Of a DNA stretch of 64,000 nucleotides, positions 10,236 through 21,865 are shown piece after piece. Location of the stretch: NCBI RefSeq assembly GCF_000001735.4, contig NC_003075.7:125001-189000 (forward strand), in the 5' to 3' direction. Within the stretch, counting starts at the first letter, position 1. Each line of letters opens with the position of its first letter. The stretch is from Arabidopsis thaliana. Its lineage: Eukaryota > Streptophyta > Magnoliopsida > Brassicales > Brassicaceae. The position numbers were made by a program, and so were the translations under genes. The notes beneath the pieces were generated by a model. It was not told the DNA's origin, made no database searches, and saw nothing but the letters and a program-made list of their open reading frames with translations.

Positions 10236-12403
10236 AATATTTTATGGCTTTTAAGGGTATTTCCGTCTTTTTCTACTTGTTGTTATTGTCTGGTTTTGTT
10301 GGTACGGGGGTTTGGTCTGTTTGTTTAGTTTGGGAACATTTGTAGGAAGATTTTCTACATCTCTGTTGTATTTGTTAGATGACTGTTTTAGTTGTTCTTT
10401 AAATTGTTTTTTTCATAGACTCTGATGTTGTCTACACAGATTTAAAGAGTCTTGAACAATTTTCAAATCACCATCGGTTAAACCTAATTGTATACATGTT
10501 TCGAATCCTATCCTAAATTGTTAAGTTAAAAGTAAATATGAGGGTCTTTTAAGAGTTTAACAAAAGATATAGCTTTACATAGAACAATTTAAAATATAGA
10601 AGGTTTTAGGAGCGTCTCAATTTTCAAATTTAAATTTATATCGATTAATTGAACATGTACATTATATGATTACAATCTATCAAATGTATAAAAATATTAC
10701 AAAAGATAATACCTTTTAATTTTATTTCAGAGATACAAATAAAATGATATAAGAGTACACTGTTTTGCGGAGTATCATAATCTGAATTAATTTTAATAAT
10801 TCAAAATATCTTTTAATATATATATTTATCATTATATAAAAAATCTCAAAAAATATTTTCTGATTTAATATTACTAATACATGATAACAAGTAACAACAT
10901 GCATCATATTAGAAAAATAATATACTCGCAAAAACTTTAAACCTAAATTTTTTTGTCCTAAAGAAACACTTTTATCCCTCAATTTTGTTTATATGATGAT
11001 GTTGGAGCTTGTGGATCTCCTAATCTCTCAGAGATTTGCTCTGATTTTGTGCGAAGTTTGTTTTTTATATGATGATGATGTTGGTTGTCGGATTAATTCC
11101 TCCACAAAAACACTTAACATTCCCAATTTCTCTTTTCTTCATCTTTATTTTCTCCGATTAATTTTTCTGTAATTTTGGGGATTTTGTGAGGTTCATTTTG
11201 TGTTTGAATTGATTTGATCTATTTTAATTTTGAATATGTATGGCAAATCTATTTTTTTTTTTAATTTCAATCTGAAACCAGAGAAGAAATTATCTTAAGT
11301 AGAGTACGAGTTATAGGTTTCCATAAGATTGTGATTTATTCGTTTTCACCAACCACTAAAAGAAAGAGACAAAAAACACGTTGCATTAGTTTTGTTGGCG
11401 TCTTTAGCATTTTCAATGTAGTCTATATTATACATTGGTTCAGCTTGAAAATTTGCAACCTTGATAATTAATATTGGGATTCCCTATAATTACTGGTTCG
11501 CATATCTCACTCGACAACTCGTATTTAACATAATTATAGCAACAAATCACCACAAAATATACTGAATTTAGAAGATTTTCCATAAAATTCAATAACATCT
11601 ATACATTTTTTTTGCCGATCAATGCAGGTTTACAAACTTCAGTTAATTATGTTAGTTAACATTTTTAAGTTTTAACAATTTTCTATATTAAGATCTTTAT
11701 GAAAAGGAAAAAGAAAAAATGAAAATAAAAATATGTATAACTCAATCATTATAATATAGAGAATAGAGAAATTAATGTCATTGTTAGTCTCATTATGTTA
11801 GCTTCCAAATAAATTAAGAAAAAAATCCTTAATTCTAAAATAAAATAAATAATTAGAATTAAAAAAAAAATCAAATATAAGAAGAAGTTTTCTAAAAAAT
11901 TAACAAAAAGTTAGTAATAAACAACCGAGAGCGAGTTTTCATTCATTAACTCGCTCTTGGTTGCTTATTCAAGATTTATTTGAATGGATGGTACGAATGT
12001 AACATGTGCAGTAAATATTAGATTTAATGTCTTAGTGAGCATTTTGCAATAAAAATCTGTGGATTTCATGTTTATTACAAACAGTTTCTTATAAAACATT
12101 TCCTTCATTATTCATTAAGAAAATTAATTAAGAGCACAAACATTTCCTTGTTCGTTTGCCCTAGACAAGGCAATAAATCATATCCTAGAGAAGCGTAATC
12201 GATCATTCGATTTTCTTTACCTAAGCGTACAATTGAATGTTTTCTTATATTATTTCTTCCGTTCCTTTGTCTTATTATTCCTTAAGTCTATGTTCTTACT
12301 TACGTTCACTCTTTTTTTCTTGGTTACTCGGACAGATTCCAAGTTTCTTATTCTACAAGATAAATGAATCTTGGTTAAAATCAAACGTGGAGGTTGTGAA
12401 GAA
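10236..12403. other. Intergenic, AT-rich, with a long hairpin
   Basis: No gene is supported. It contains an imperfect 22-bp inverted repeat (11916-11969) and homopolymer-rich sequence. The final 170 bp before the F-box gene include an ATG at 12237 opening a frame that overlaps the next start codon (ends 12443); it would be an overlapping uORF if transcribed. Confidence 0.5.
11916..11969. repeat. Imperfect inverted repeat, 22-bp arms, 10-nt loop
   Basis: Arm 11916-11937 (AATAAACAACCGAGAGCGAG then TT) is the reverse complement of 11948-11969 apart from two positions. It could fold into a stable hairpin in RNA of either strand. It may be the remnant of a small foldback element. Confidence 0.7.
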
Positions 12404-13888
12404 ATGGACAAGACAAGTCAGTTGCCTGATGAATTGCTGGTGAAGGTATTATCATTTCTTCCAACAAAAGATGCTGTAAGAACGAGTCTTTTATCGATGC
12501 GATGGAAGTCTCTTTGGATGTGGCTGCCGAAACTGGAGTACGATTTTAGGCATTATTCAGTTTCGGAAGGCCAAGGGTTAGCTAGATTTATTACTTTGAG
12601 TCTACTAGGACATAAAGCTCCGGCCATTGAAAGCTTGAGTCTCAAGCTTAGGTATGGAGCAATTGGATCAATTAAACCTGAAGATATCTATCTCTGGGTT
12701 TCACTTGCAGTTCATGATAGCAACGTCCGTGAGTTAAGTCTCAAGCTTTGTACTTTTGCGGAGCGTCCAACTAAATTGCCCAAAAGCTTATATAAATGCA
12801 AATCGATTGTGATCTTGAAACTGAAAGACGAGATTCTCGTTGATGTTCCTCGTAAGGTATGTCTCCCCTCCTTGAAAACATTGTTCCTTGGACGTGTGAC
12901 TTACTCGGATGAAGATTCTCTTCACCGACTTCTCTCCAACTGCCCTGTTCTTGAGGATCTAGTTGTGGAACGAGATAGAATTGACAATTTGGGGAAATTG
13001 AGTGTGGTTGTCAAGTCCTTGCAGAGACTAACCCTAAAGATGTCTTGTCCTTGTCATCTTGATGGGATTATGATGAATACTCCTTCTTTGAAGTATTTGA
13101 AAGTCACTGATGAAAGGCAAGAGAGTGATAGTGATAATGAGAGTGATAGTGATAGTCCTCGATACTTCTACGATTTTGAAGATATGCCTAAGTTGGAGGA
13201 GGCAGATTTTGTATTGACATTCCAAAATATCAAAAAGTTCTTTAAATTTGTCACATCTATTAAGCGTCTTTCGTTATGCTTGGGAGTCTACACCGAAGAG
13301 GTAATCTGTTTCCATCAATCTATCAAACTTATTTTTGAACAATATTCTTGAAGTTGAATCTTTTGTCATCTTATGCAGTCTTTATATCATGAGGGTCTTG
13401 TCTTCAACCAGCTTGAACAATTGAAGATATGTTCATGTGATTCAGATTGGTCAATTTTACTTTCTCGGTTACTCGAAAGTTCTCCCAATTTACGAGAGCT
13501 CGAGGCTTACGTGATAGAAGTAAGTTTCTTCGTTAGAGACATATTCCATTGGTTCAATTTACTATATTGTTTAAGCCAAACTTCTCATGTTTGATCACAG
13601 GATCATCCAGATAGGCGTGTGGATCTACCAAATCAGTGGGGCAATCAGCTGAATTGTGTTCCTAAATGTTTGTTGTCGAGTCTCGAAACGTTCAAGTGGA
13701 GTGAGATGTATGGATTGCTGCAGAACCAGATGGATGTGGCTAAATATATCTTGAGAAATGCTCGATGCTTAAAGTCTGCGACAATCTTTTTTCCGACAAC
13801 CTATGCTAAAGAAACAAGAGATGAGATGATCGAGGAGTTGTCACTTTCTTTTCAAGGTCCAGAGACATGCCAAGTCTTCTTCCATTGA
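12404..13888 (+). CDS. F-box/LRR/FBD protein (AT4G00315 type)
   Basis: Exons 12404-13300, 13379-13519 and 13601-13888 join in frame (GT-AG, phase 0) to 441 residues. The F-box opens the protein (LPDELLVKVLSFLPTKDAV, residues 5-23, with the trailing RWKSLWMWLPKL). Leucine-rich repeats of the plant RNI type follow (LRR_2 signature CLPSLKTLFLGRVTY, then LLSNCPVLEDLVV). The C-terminus is an FBD domain (CLKSATIFFPTTY to the end). An acidic Ser-Asp run (about residues 243-256) interrupts the repeats. Such proteins are substrate receptors of SCF ubiquitin ligases; the target is unknown. The start at 12404 gives the family-typical MDKTSQLPDEL; an upstream in-frame extension has no ATG. It is neighbour and likely relative of the F-box gene at 14939. 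Confidence 0.9.
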
Positions 13889-14938
13889 GGATGTGAATCA
13901 TAAGGATTCAAACTTGCATTTCCATAGACACTACCCTCCATATTACAATGGTTTTTTATTTGCAGCAACTTGATCTAAACTTAAGGTGTTTTTTTTGTCT
14001 TTGTTTTTTTTGTATACTTTATCTTTGAGCATACTATTTTTCTTGAGACATTGGCTTTATCTTTTTCTGAGATCTTAACAAATAACCGAACTTTGAAGAG
14101 ACAAGACATGACATGAACTTTTATTTGCAGCAACTTGATCATAACACAAGACTCAAACACAAGACTCAAACACAAGACTCTTCAGCTTATAGATCATAAA
14201 GTAGATCAATAGCACAAAAAGATATCAATTAGAAGATCAGTCAACAATATAGATGTTGTAGAAATTTGCATCCTAATAAAGTTCATTACAAAGAAATGAC
14301 CCAAGTTTCCCACACATATCCGCATCAAAAAAACAAGTGCCATAACATTGCATTAAGATTCATATTCATATTACCAAACAGAGCACTTGCACACATACAT
14401 CAACACAAAACCGGCAAGAACATCATAGGAACACTCATTTGAAAAAACCCAAGGAATAGATTCGACTATGTAAACACAAACAAGTATCTAGGAAAATCAA
14501 AAACATAAGTAATAGAAGAATATGTTACCTTCAAAGAAGAACGAGATTTTCTCAGCGCTCTCAAACCCGGGTTCTCAAACCCGAACCGGACCGGAACCGG
14601 ACCATTACCCATTTAACCCGACGGTTTACCCATAAGCCGAGCCCTAATTTTTTCAAAGAAAAGGGCCCTAAACTTTTCGTCTTCTCGCTTCCCTTCCTCT
14701 ATCTCGTCTTCTCGCTTCCCTTACTCTATCCCATAGAAAAACCCTGAATTTGGTTTGGCCAATGATGTCAAAACTCTTCATTGATACTTAAGAAAGTTTT
14801 CTCCATTGTTCTTCTTATGGTCTCATTCACATTTGGTAAGTCTCTTCAACGATTTTGGTTTTGTGAGCACTTACTTCTTCTTACAAGAATTACATGTCTT
14901 TGTTCAGGTTGTAACTGTTGATCTGTTTCTGTCACAAA
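13889..14938. other. Intergenic region with short duplications
   Basis: A 21-bp word, TTATTTGCAGCAACTTGATC plus neighbours, occurs at about 13957 and again at about 14120. A 12-bp unit ACACAAGACTCA repeats three times at about 14151-14182. A roughly 28-bp unit with TCTTCTCGCTTCCCTT is duplicated at 14680-14730 in the leader of the next gene. GGACCGGAACCGG-type simple sequence lies at 14580-14640. No gene is seen. Confidence 0.55.
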
Positions 14939-16643
14939 ATGGGTTCGAAAAAGAAGTGTTTTGATGGTTCTAGAGATGGAATCAGCGGTTTACCAGACGC
15001 AATGATTTGTCACATATTATCATTTCTTCCAACTAAAGTAGCTGCTTCAACTACCGTTCTTGCCAAAAGATGGAAGCCTTTGCTTGCTTTTATGCCAAAC
15101 CTTGACTTTGATGAATCCTTCCGTTTCGATCCTCGAATGACTTGTGAAGAGAGGAGAAAGGGTTCTGAAAGTTTTATGCTTGTCGTGGATAGTGTATTGG
15201 CTTTGCAAGCGGAAGCGAATGCTACGTTGAACAAATTCTACGTTAAGTGTGAAGGTGTTGAGCAAAACTCGGTGCTTGAATGGATACCTAAAGTGTTGAA
15301 ACGTGGTGTGTTAGATATTGATCTACAGATCCCTTCGTCTCGCGGTTTTGGTTCCAACTCGACTTTTTATCCTCTACCTTCAGAGATCTTTGTGAGCAAG
15401 ACATTGGTTAGACTAAAGATACAGTTTCAGGATGGTGCCAACGTTAATGTGGAAGGTGATGTTTCTCTTCCGATGCTTAAGACTCTCCATCTTGATTATG
15501 TTAAGATGGATACCAGAATGTTACAGAAGCTTCTTTCTGGCTGTCACACGCTCGAAGAATTATTGCTGATGAATTTGATATGGAAAGAATCTTCAGAACC
15601 TGAACCTTGCTTTGTGAGTGTTTCTGTCCGAACCCTCAAGATACTAAAATTTTCTCGTTTTGAAAATTTTATGAAGGCTAAAGATTTTAAACCGATCGTG
15701 TTATTGTCATTTGATATTCCAAATCTAGTCTACTTAGAGTACTTGGATACAATTGCGGACAAGTATGAACAAGTGAGGTTTGACTCGCTTGTTAAAGCTA
15801 GTATTGGTCTTTGTAAGACCTCTAAACAGATTGAAAATGACAATAATAATGTAACAAAGCTTTTCATGGGAATATGCAATGTCACGATTCTCTACTTGAC
15901 TGAAGATACTCTTAAGGTCAATCACATCTTTCTCCTAATCTATTAAATTTCTACTCAGATATTGATAAGTGAGTAATCATATATGTAGTTGATTTGGTTT
16001 CTCTTTCAGGTACTTGGTTGCTGCCGTGAAACAATGCCGGTATTCGAGAACTTAATTCACTTAACTATTAGGACTGGAGTACATATAGGATGGAAATCAT
16101 TACCACATCTACTCAAGAATTGTCCAAATCTACAAACTCTTGTCTTCGAGGTACTGTATACATCCTTTAAATCAACCGGTGACATGCTTTTGAAACACAT
16201 ATAATTAGACTTTGATATTGATTCATTTTATGTTTCAGGGAATGCATCATATATATAGGAAAGGAAGAGCTTGCGGGGACGTGGACGAGGATGGGACGTG
16301 CATGTGCAAAAATCTGGATAATATGAGGGTGAAGAAGGATATTGATGCTTGTCTATCGTCAAGTCCGGTGAAGGTCATAAAGATATTGAACTTTGGTGAA
16401 CTTTGTGGGTTTTGTGAGTTTTGTGATGTTGAAGAAGATGTAGCGGGTCAGATAAAGCAGGTCAAGCAATTCCTAGAGACAATGCCGGATCTTGAAAAAG
16501 TGATATTGTACTACAATACACCAGAGGATGAAGATGTGATGAAGGTGTTCAAGAAACTTAAGAAGCTTCCTAGAGTAGCTTCAGCCAAGTGTGAGGTCCA
16601 AATAATCTCTGATAACATCAACTTGTCATTTACTTTCCGTTAG
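14939..16643 (+). CDS. F-box/LRR-repeat protein (AT4G00320 type)
   Basis: Exons 14939-15916, 16010-16150 and 16239-16643 join in frame to 507 residues. The F-box lies at about residues 14-55 ([19 protein letters not shown], then [16 protein letters not shown]). The LRR_2 block [17 protein letters not shown] and [13 protein letters not shown] follow. The C-terminus is FBD-like ([18 protein letters not shown], then [14 protein letters not shown]) with an unusual Cys-rich stretch around [12 protein letters not shown]. Exon structure (long first exon, 141-nt middle exon, last exon) is identical in layout to the upstream F-box gene, including the 141-nt exon length. This supports an old tandem duplication. 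Predicted SCF substrate receptor, target unknown. Confidence 0.9.
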
Positions 16644-17786
16644 ATGATCTTTTCTGGTTTCTCAGCCATGGACATGTTTCAGGCAATCAAGCTGCTACAA
16701 GTTTGCTAAAAACTCTAAACTCTGTTTCTTCCTTTTGTTATTTCCTTTTTCTTCTCTTTATTGGCTTTTATCTTACAAACCAGTGAACGTTTTGTGTTCT
16801 TTTGTTGGTTTTAGTAATGAATTTGTGTTTTTTTATGTTTTTAATTTGACGTGTTAGAAACTTGCTTGTCAGGTTAAACCAAATCAAACACCATAATTTA
16901 TTTAGTTAGGTCTGCAAATATTAGGTCGTTGCCTCTAATATCTAACTGCTTCAGTTTCATCAAACCTCTAAGCACCAAAGATGCAACAACTAATATTGAA
17001 CAAGACTCAAAAAGCGTTAGAAAACACTACATAACGTACCTTCAGTTGAATGAATCTCATTGTGACTGAGATCTAACATTTGGACAAATATAGCAACTTC
17101 TCGACCGCGGCTATCCGAGATAGTGTTAAGTTACTGAGCCTTAGACATACAATATTATTCATATTCCTGTACCGAAAGAGGTGTCTGCACATGGATTCAA
17201 TGCTCCTGTGCATCAACATTCTCTTTATGACTTGAGAGATCTAAGAGCAGAAACTCAACTTGAGAGATTCACTAAAAAGTATGTACCTCGTGGAGAAGAG
17301 CTACGTTGTGCTCATCCTTGTAGTACTGGTCATGCCAAGAATCAAGAGCCATTAGATCGTTATACAGTTGGAGAATCATGACTTGCTTTCCTTGCGACTA
17401 AAGCAATGTTCTCTACTGTCAAGTTTCAGACGAGCAACCCAAACACAAAAGTCCACTTGAGAGTTTTTCTTATCCGAAACTGGTTCCCAGACAAGTTCTT
17501 TGAGTTCAGAATCAATAGTAACAGTAGATGAGCTAACTCCACTGACGGCTTGGTCAAAGTAAACTTAGTAGAAGAGGCATTGAAACAGCCAGGTCCAGAT
17601 AGAATGATAATAACTCAATTTATTAACACCAAATACACGTTAATATAATACTACAAATTTCAAAATCAATTACAAATCAACAATTCTCGTACAAGAATGC
17701 ATCGTGTATGACAAATTAATATTCAAACAAATAATATATAATTGTGTATTCAAAACCATATTATATAAGCGTAGAGAATAATATCA
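16644..17786. other. Intergenic between convergent F-box and CRCK2 genes
   Basis: Holds an isolated open segment (17181-17381) that looks more protein-like than its surroundings. Otherwise it is AT-rich, with the 3' ends of the two flanking genes. Confidence 0.5.
17181..17381 (+). pseudogene. Unidentified gene fragment
   Basis: A 66-codon open stretch (SLYDLRDLRAETQLERFTKK in its middle) has a balanced, charged, globular-protein composition unlike neighbouring AT-rich DNA. It continues in the same frame past its stop with another plausible stretch (HLRVFLIRNWFPDKFFEF). No family is recognised. It has no good promoter or start context. Most likely a decayed gene piece; a small unannotated gene is possible. 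Confidence 0.3.
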
Positions 17787-19427
17787 TCAAAGACTTGTGT
17801 TGAGCAACTCTCTGTAATCTTTACGAATTCCCCACAAAATCTCACTGCATTTTTTCATGCTTGGTCTCGAACGTCTATGAGGAGCTAGACATTGAAACGC
17901 CATCTCCAATACCTTCTCTAATGCTAAGTTGTTCGCTGAATTCTGTTCTAGCTTCGGGTCCAATACCGATATCGTATCTCCACTCGTGAACTTCTTGATC
18001 GCCTGATCAAATCACAACCATTACACATGAATCAAAAACTTGTTGAACTTACTTTATAGTAGCTAAGAGAATGTTTAGTGTTACCCATCTAATGGTGATG
18101 CGTTCTTTTTGTCCTCTGCTAAGCTCGATGGGACGCCGACCTGTGAGAAGCTCGACGAGCAGTACACCAAAAGAGTAGACGTCACTTTTCTCTGTGAGTT
18201 GATACGTTGTTAAGTACTCTGGGTCTAAGTAACCAGCGGTTCCTTTGACTTGTGTTGACACATGCGTGGCTCCTGAATCAGTATCTGGAGCTAATCTTGC
18301 AAACCCGAAATCAGCAACCTTGGCTCTGTAATTCTCAGTGAGGAGAATGTTTGAAGATTTGATATCTCTGTGGATGATAGGTGGCTCTATAACATATCCA
18401 AAACAAATGTGTCAAGGAACAAGTACTATTGCCATGAAAGAAAAAGAAGGAACCTATGTATACAATGGACTTACGTGTATACATGTGAAGATAGGTTATG
18501 GCATGAGCTACATCGGTTGCGATATCTAACCGAGTCGCCATGTCGAGAGTCTTTCCTTCCTTACCTACAAACAGATTCACATTGATCGATTAGCTTGAAA
18601 TGAATATATACAAAAAGAAGATAGTAGTAGGATGTGTACTCACAATCCAAGTGATCTCTAAGAGTTCCATTGGCTACATACTCCACAACGAGAATCTTCT
18701 CGTCGTTATGAACAACAAATCCATAGTATTTAACCAAACTCAAATGAGTAACTTGAGCTAATGTCTGAATCTCACTCATAAACTCTGCATCTGCACCTTG
18801 ACGGTCGTCATGCATACTCTGCATCAAGTTAGTTACAATGTTATAGCGACAATCTCCATTAAGACAGGACTTAGAAAGGAATATTCAAACCTTTTTGGCA
18901 CGTTTCACAGCAAAGGTTTTGCCATCTCTGAGTTTGACCTTGTAAACAGTGCCAAAACCGCCTTGTCCGATCCTAAAGGACGGAGAGAAGTTCTTGGTCG
19001 CGTCGTAGATTTCATCGAAGGTGAATCTTGTATGCTCTGTTTCGTTTGCATTTCCATAACTCCTCTGTACACTACTACTTCCTGTTGAGCTACGTCTACT
19101 ACGGATATTATTGTCTGCTCACACAGAGACCAAATAAAATCATCATCAACTGTTTCCACTAAAAGTCTAAAATCTAAGAATTACTGATCAAACTATACCG
19201 GAAGAGGACTTTGAATTGTCGATGTAGTTGGAGGAAACGGAATCGGGAGGAGTGAAGCAGTTGATGAAGATACCGGAGATGCGACGAGCGATGGAGGTGG
19301 TTGTGTCGGTGGATGTACGGGCAGGGGTTGTCGGGAAGGAACGATCGGTGAAAGTAGTGTTACTGTAATTGGAAGATGTGGTTGCAGGAGATCCGACGGT
19401 GTAGCTATGTCTCCGACGACTGGGCAT
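17787..19427 (-). CDS. CRCK2: Calmodulin-binding receptor-like cytoplasmic kinase CRCK2
   Basis: Six exons on the minus strand (19427-19199, 19114-18891, 18818-18644, 18564-18475, 18386-18085, 18002-17787) give 411 residues, all junctions in frame. There is no signal peptide or TM segment. The basic, Ser/Thr-rich N-terminus ([17 protein letters not shown]) precedes a complete Ser/Thr kinase domain: P-loop GQGGFG (126-131), catalytic Lys147 (AVKRAKK), HRDIKSSN with Asp247 (RD kinase) and DFG at 265-267. The activation-loop end is [11 protein letters not shown]. These support an active kinase. CRCKs are known to bind calmodulin in a Ca2+-dependent manner and link to stress and immune signalling; CRCK2 is a named interactor in immune signalling. 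The start at 19427 gives the known protein length. Confidence 0.93.
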
Positions 19428-19779
19428 CGGAAAGTTCGTGGAGAACGTGTAGCAATGGTGAACACGGAAGGAAGGAAGAGTCGGAGAGACTGACTTTACA
19501 ATTTTTTCAACTTTTTCTTCTCCGTTGAAAAAGACGACTGTTTTGGGTATTTATTGACGCCAGCTGTACAACTTGACGTTCTCTGATTAACAAAATTTAA
19601 ACTCGACAAGCTAAGATAATTAATGTGTATAATTTCCTTTTTTTTTATTACATTTTGTCTAATGATTTGTAATAAGCTTTTTTATTCCTTAGATTTAAAT
19701 TCGATAATTATTAATTTTGAAAAAAAACGATTGGTTTCAAATTTTATTGAATAACTAAATACTTTGTATATAATAGTAG

Positions 19780-20235
19780 TTCTCGGCGTTCAGTTATCCA
19801 TTCCGTTATCGATTTTTTCGGTTTTAAAGTTTAGTATCCATTCGGTTATTTGAAAGTTCTGTTCGGTTTCGATTTTAAAATTTAGTATCCATTCGGTTAT
19901 TTCATTTAAAATATTTCGGTTATTTTGAATATTTTTAAATATTTTTAGATATTTCCAAATATTTTTACTATTTTATTTATATTTTCAAGTATTTTTAGTT
20001 ATTTAGTCTAGAAATAATTAACACTTTTAAAAATATATTTATACTTTAGATATTTTACCCAAAATATTTTGGTTTGTATTTATTCGGTTTTATTTCAGAT
20101 ATTTCGGTTATAGAATTTAATATTTATTCGACTAGTTTCCAATTTTTGGTTCGGTTCGATTTAATTTTTTTTTTCTTCAATTTTGGTTCGGTAAATTCGA
20201 TTCAATTTATTTACAGTAGTACTTTAATTCGGTTT
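19780..20235 (+). repeat. Dispersed GGTTCGGTT-word repeat, copy B
   Basis: Same block order as the copy at 7080-7450: GTTATCCATTC words, then TTTTCAAGTATTTTTAGTTA, then TAGAAATAATTAACAC, then CGGTTATAGAATTTA and AGTTTCCAATTTTTGG. The two copies align along their whole length by eye but differ at many positions, so they are old. The boundaries are approximate. Confidence 0.65.
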
Positions 20236-21454
20236 AAACGCTCCAAAACAGCACGTACATGGAAAATTGCATATGTAAGATTATTAAATAATTTTAGTAT
20301 TTAGAACATCTACTAAATTCTGTCATTATTGAATTTATAGAGGATAATTAGTTCAATGCCAGACGTAATCTATCCGAATGATTTGAAAATTTTCAACTAA
20401 TATCTTGTTAGCGATTATTCCGCCGCCACCATATTAAATGCCAGATGGGTCTATCTCTATTAATGCAATAATCGAACTCGCATTTAATTTGTATTTTTTT
20501 TTACAACAAAGATACCAAGAAAAAGGTATAATATTTTTCTTATAAAGTTACTATTAGATACATTTTATATGAAAAAGGCTTAGATTAGAGGAAATAATAA
20601 AATGGTAGATTAAATTACTTTGATTAGAAGTCAATCAATATTAGGTTACGGTTAACAAGGAAGATTCATAGGCAGGTGAAGGATGATGAGAATTGAGACC
20701 TTACCAGCAAAATATTCAATAGCCTCTGATAGCGACAGAGGGTTTGACCTTCTGTAGAATGGACCATGGTCTAAAATGTTTATAGCCCATGTTTCAGAAA
20801 ACAAAAGCCCAATGATTAGCCCGTATCCTTAACCGACGTCGTACTATTTAAAAGGTATTTAATGAGATTTGAGAATAATTAGGCAAACTAAATAAAGTAA
20901 AGTAGGATTACAGTATAATTACTTACTATGATGAGGTTATTCGACTAGAGAAAAGGAGCTCTGTGTGTCGAAACCCTCCGTCGCCAGCATTTATTCTTCT
21001 CACTTTTCTTCACCGGAGAATCACGACAACATCAAATTCTCCGGCGACATCTCAGGTTATCTTCGTTTACTGCTCTCATCGGTTAATTATTCCATCTCTT
21101 TTTTTGTTTCCCGGAGTCGGCTTTCGTGTACTTTTTGTTTTTGGTCTTTTCGGCTTCTTCAATTTTAGGGTTCGCGTACTGTTTAGTGTTGTTTAGTTTC
21201 TGATTTAGATGTGCTTACTGTGTTCATGTTGTCGTCTATTCTTATGAGAAGATCTTATGGTAGAGTTACATATCAATGATGTTACCAATTTTGAAGGTTA
21301 TTGTGTTGTGTTTGATTAAAATTGGCTCAAGTGTGAAATGCTTTTGCTCGCGTCACTGTTTTCATTGCAACTTGACTGAATCCTAGAGGTTGTTTTAGAA
21401 TATAGATTCAAGTTTCAGCTATTGATGGGACATTACAACAGAGCATAAGGAACA

Positions 21455-21749
21455 TTCCCATACCTTTGTGTTTCTTATGGATAACTTTGGCATCAGATCA
21501 ACTTTTTCTTTTGTCATTTTGCTTATTAACACTGTAATAATCACTTGTTATTGGGATTTCTCAAGTCTGCTTTGATTAATCTTGTTTCGTAATGTTCTTC
21601 TCACTATTCACTCTTCCCATACCTTTGTGTTTCTTATGGATGACTTTGCCATCAGACCAACTTTTCTTTTGTCATTTTGCTTACTAACACTGTAATAATC
21701 ACTTTTTTTTTATTGGGGTTTCTTAAGAGTACTTTTGATTAATCTTGTT
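21455..21749 (+). repeat. Direct duplication inside the RHB1A leader intron
   Basis: Segment 21455-21586 is repeated at 21614-21749, both starting TTCCCATACCTTTGTGTTTC and ending TTTGATTAATCTTGTT. They have few substitutions and small length changes in a T-run. The copies are separated by 27 bp and lie within the probable 5'-UTR intron. Confidence 0.85.
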
Positions 21750-21865
21750 GCATTCAAGTAATCGTTGTTCAGTTCACTCTTTTCCTGCAGTGGCAGTGCA
21801 TCTGTAAAATGCTTCAAGGACTGTTGTTCGCTACTCTTGCTTAATTATTACTATAGCTGGTGAAA

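Larger units (their letters stand above)
19428..21865. other. Shared upstream region of CRCK2 (-) and RHB1A (+)
   Basis: Divergent promoter region. It contains repeat copy B (19780-20235) and, on the right, the spliced RHB1A leader with an internal duplication. AGCCCA/AAGCCCA (reverse site II) motifs lie near 20787-20820. No other gene is supported. Confidence 0.55.

Noticed and set aside
12371-12403. Upstream extension of the first F-box protein
   Set aside because: The frame is open but has no ATG; the family start MDKTSQLPDEL is at 12404.
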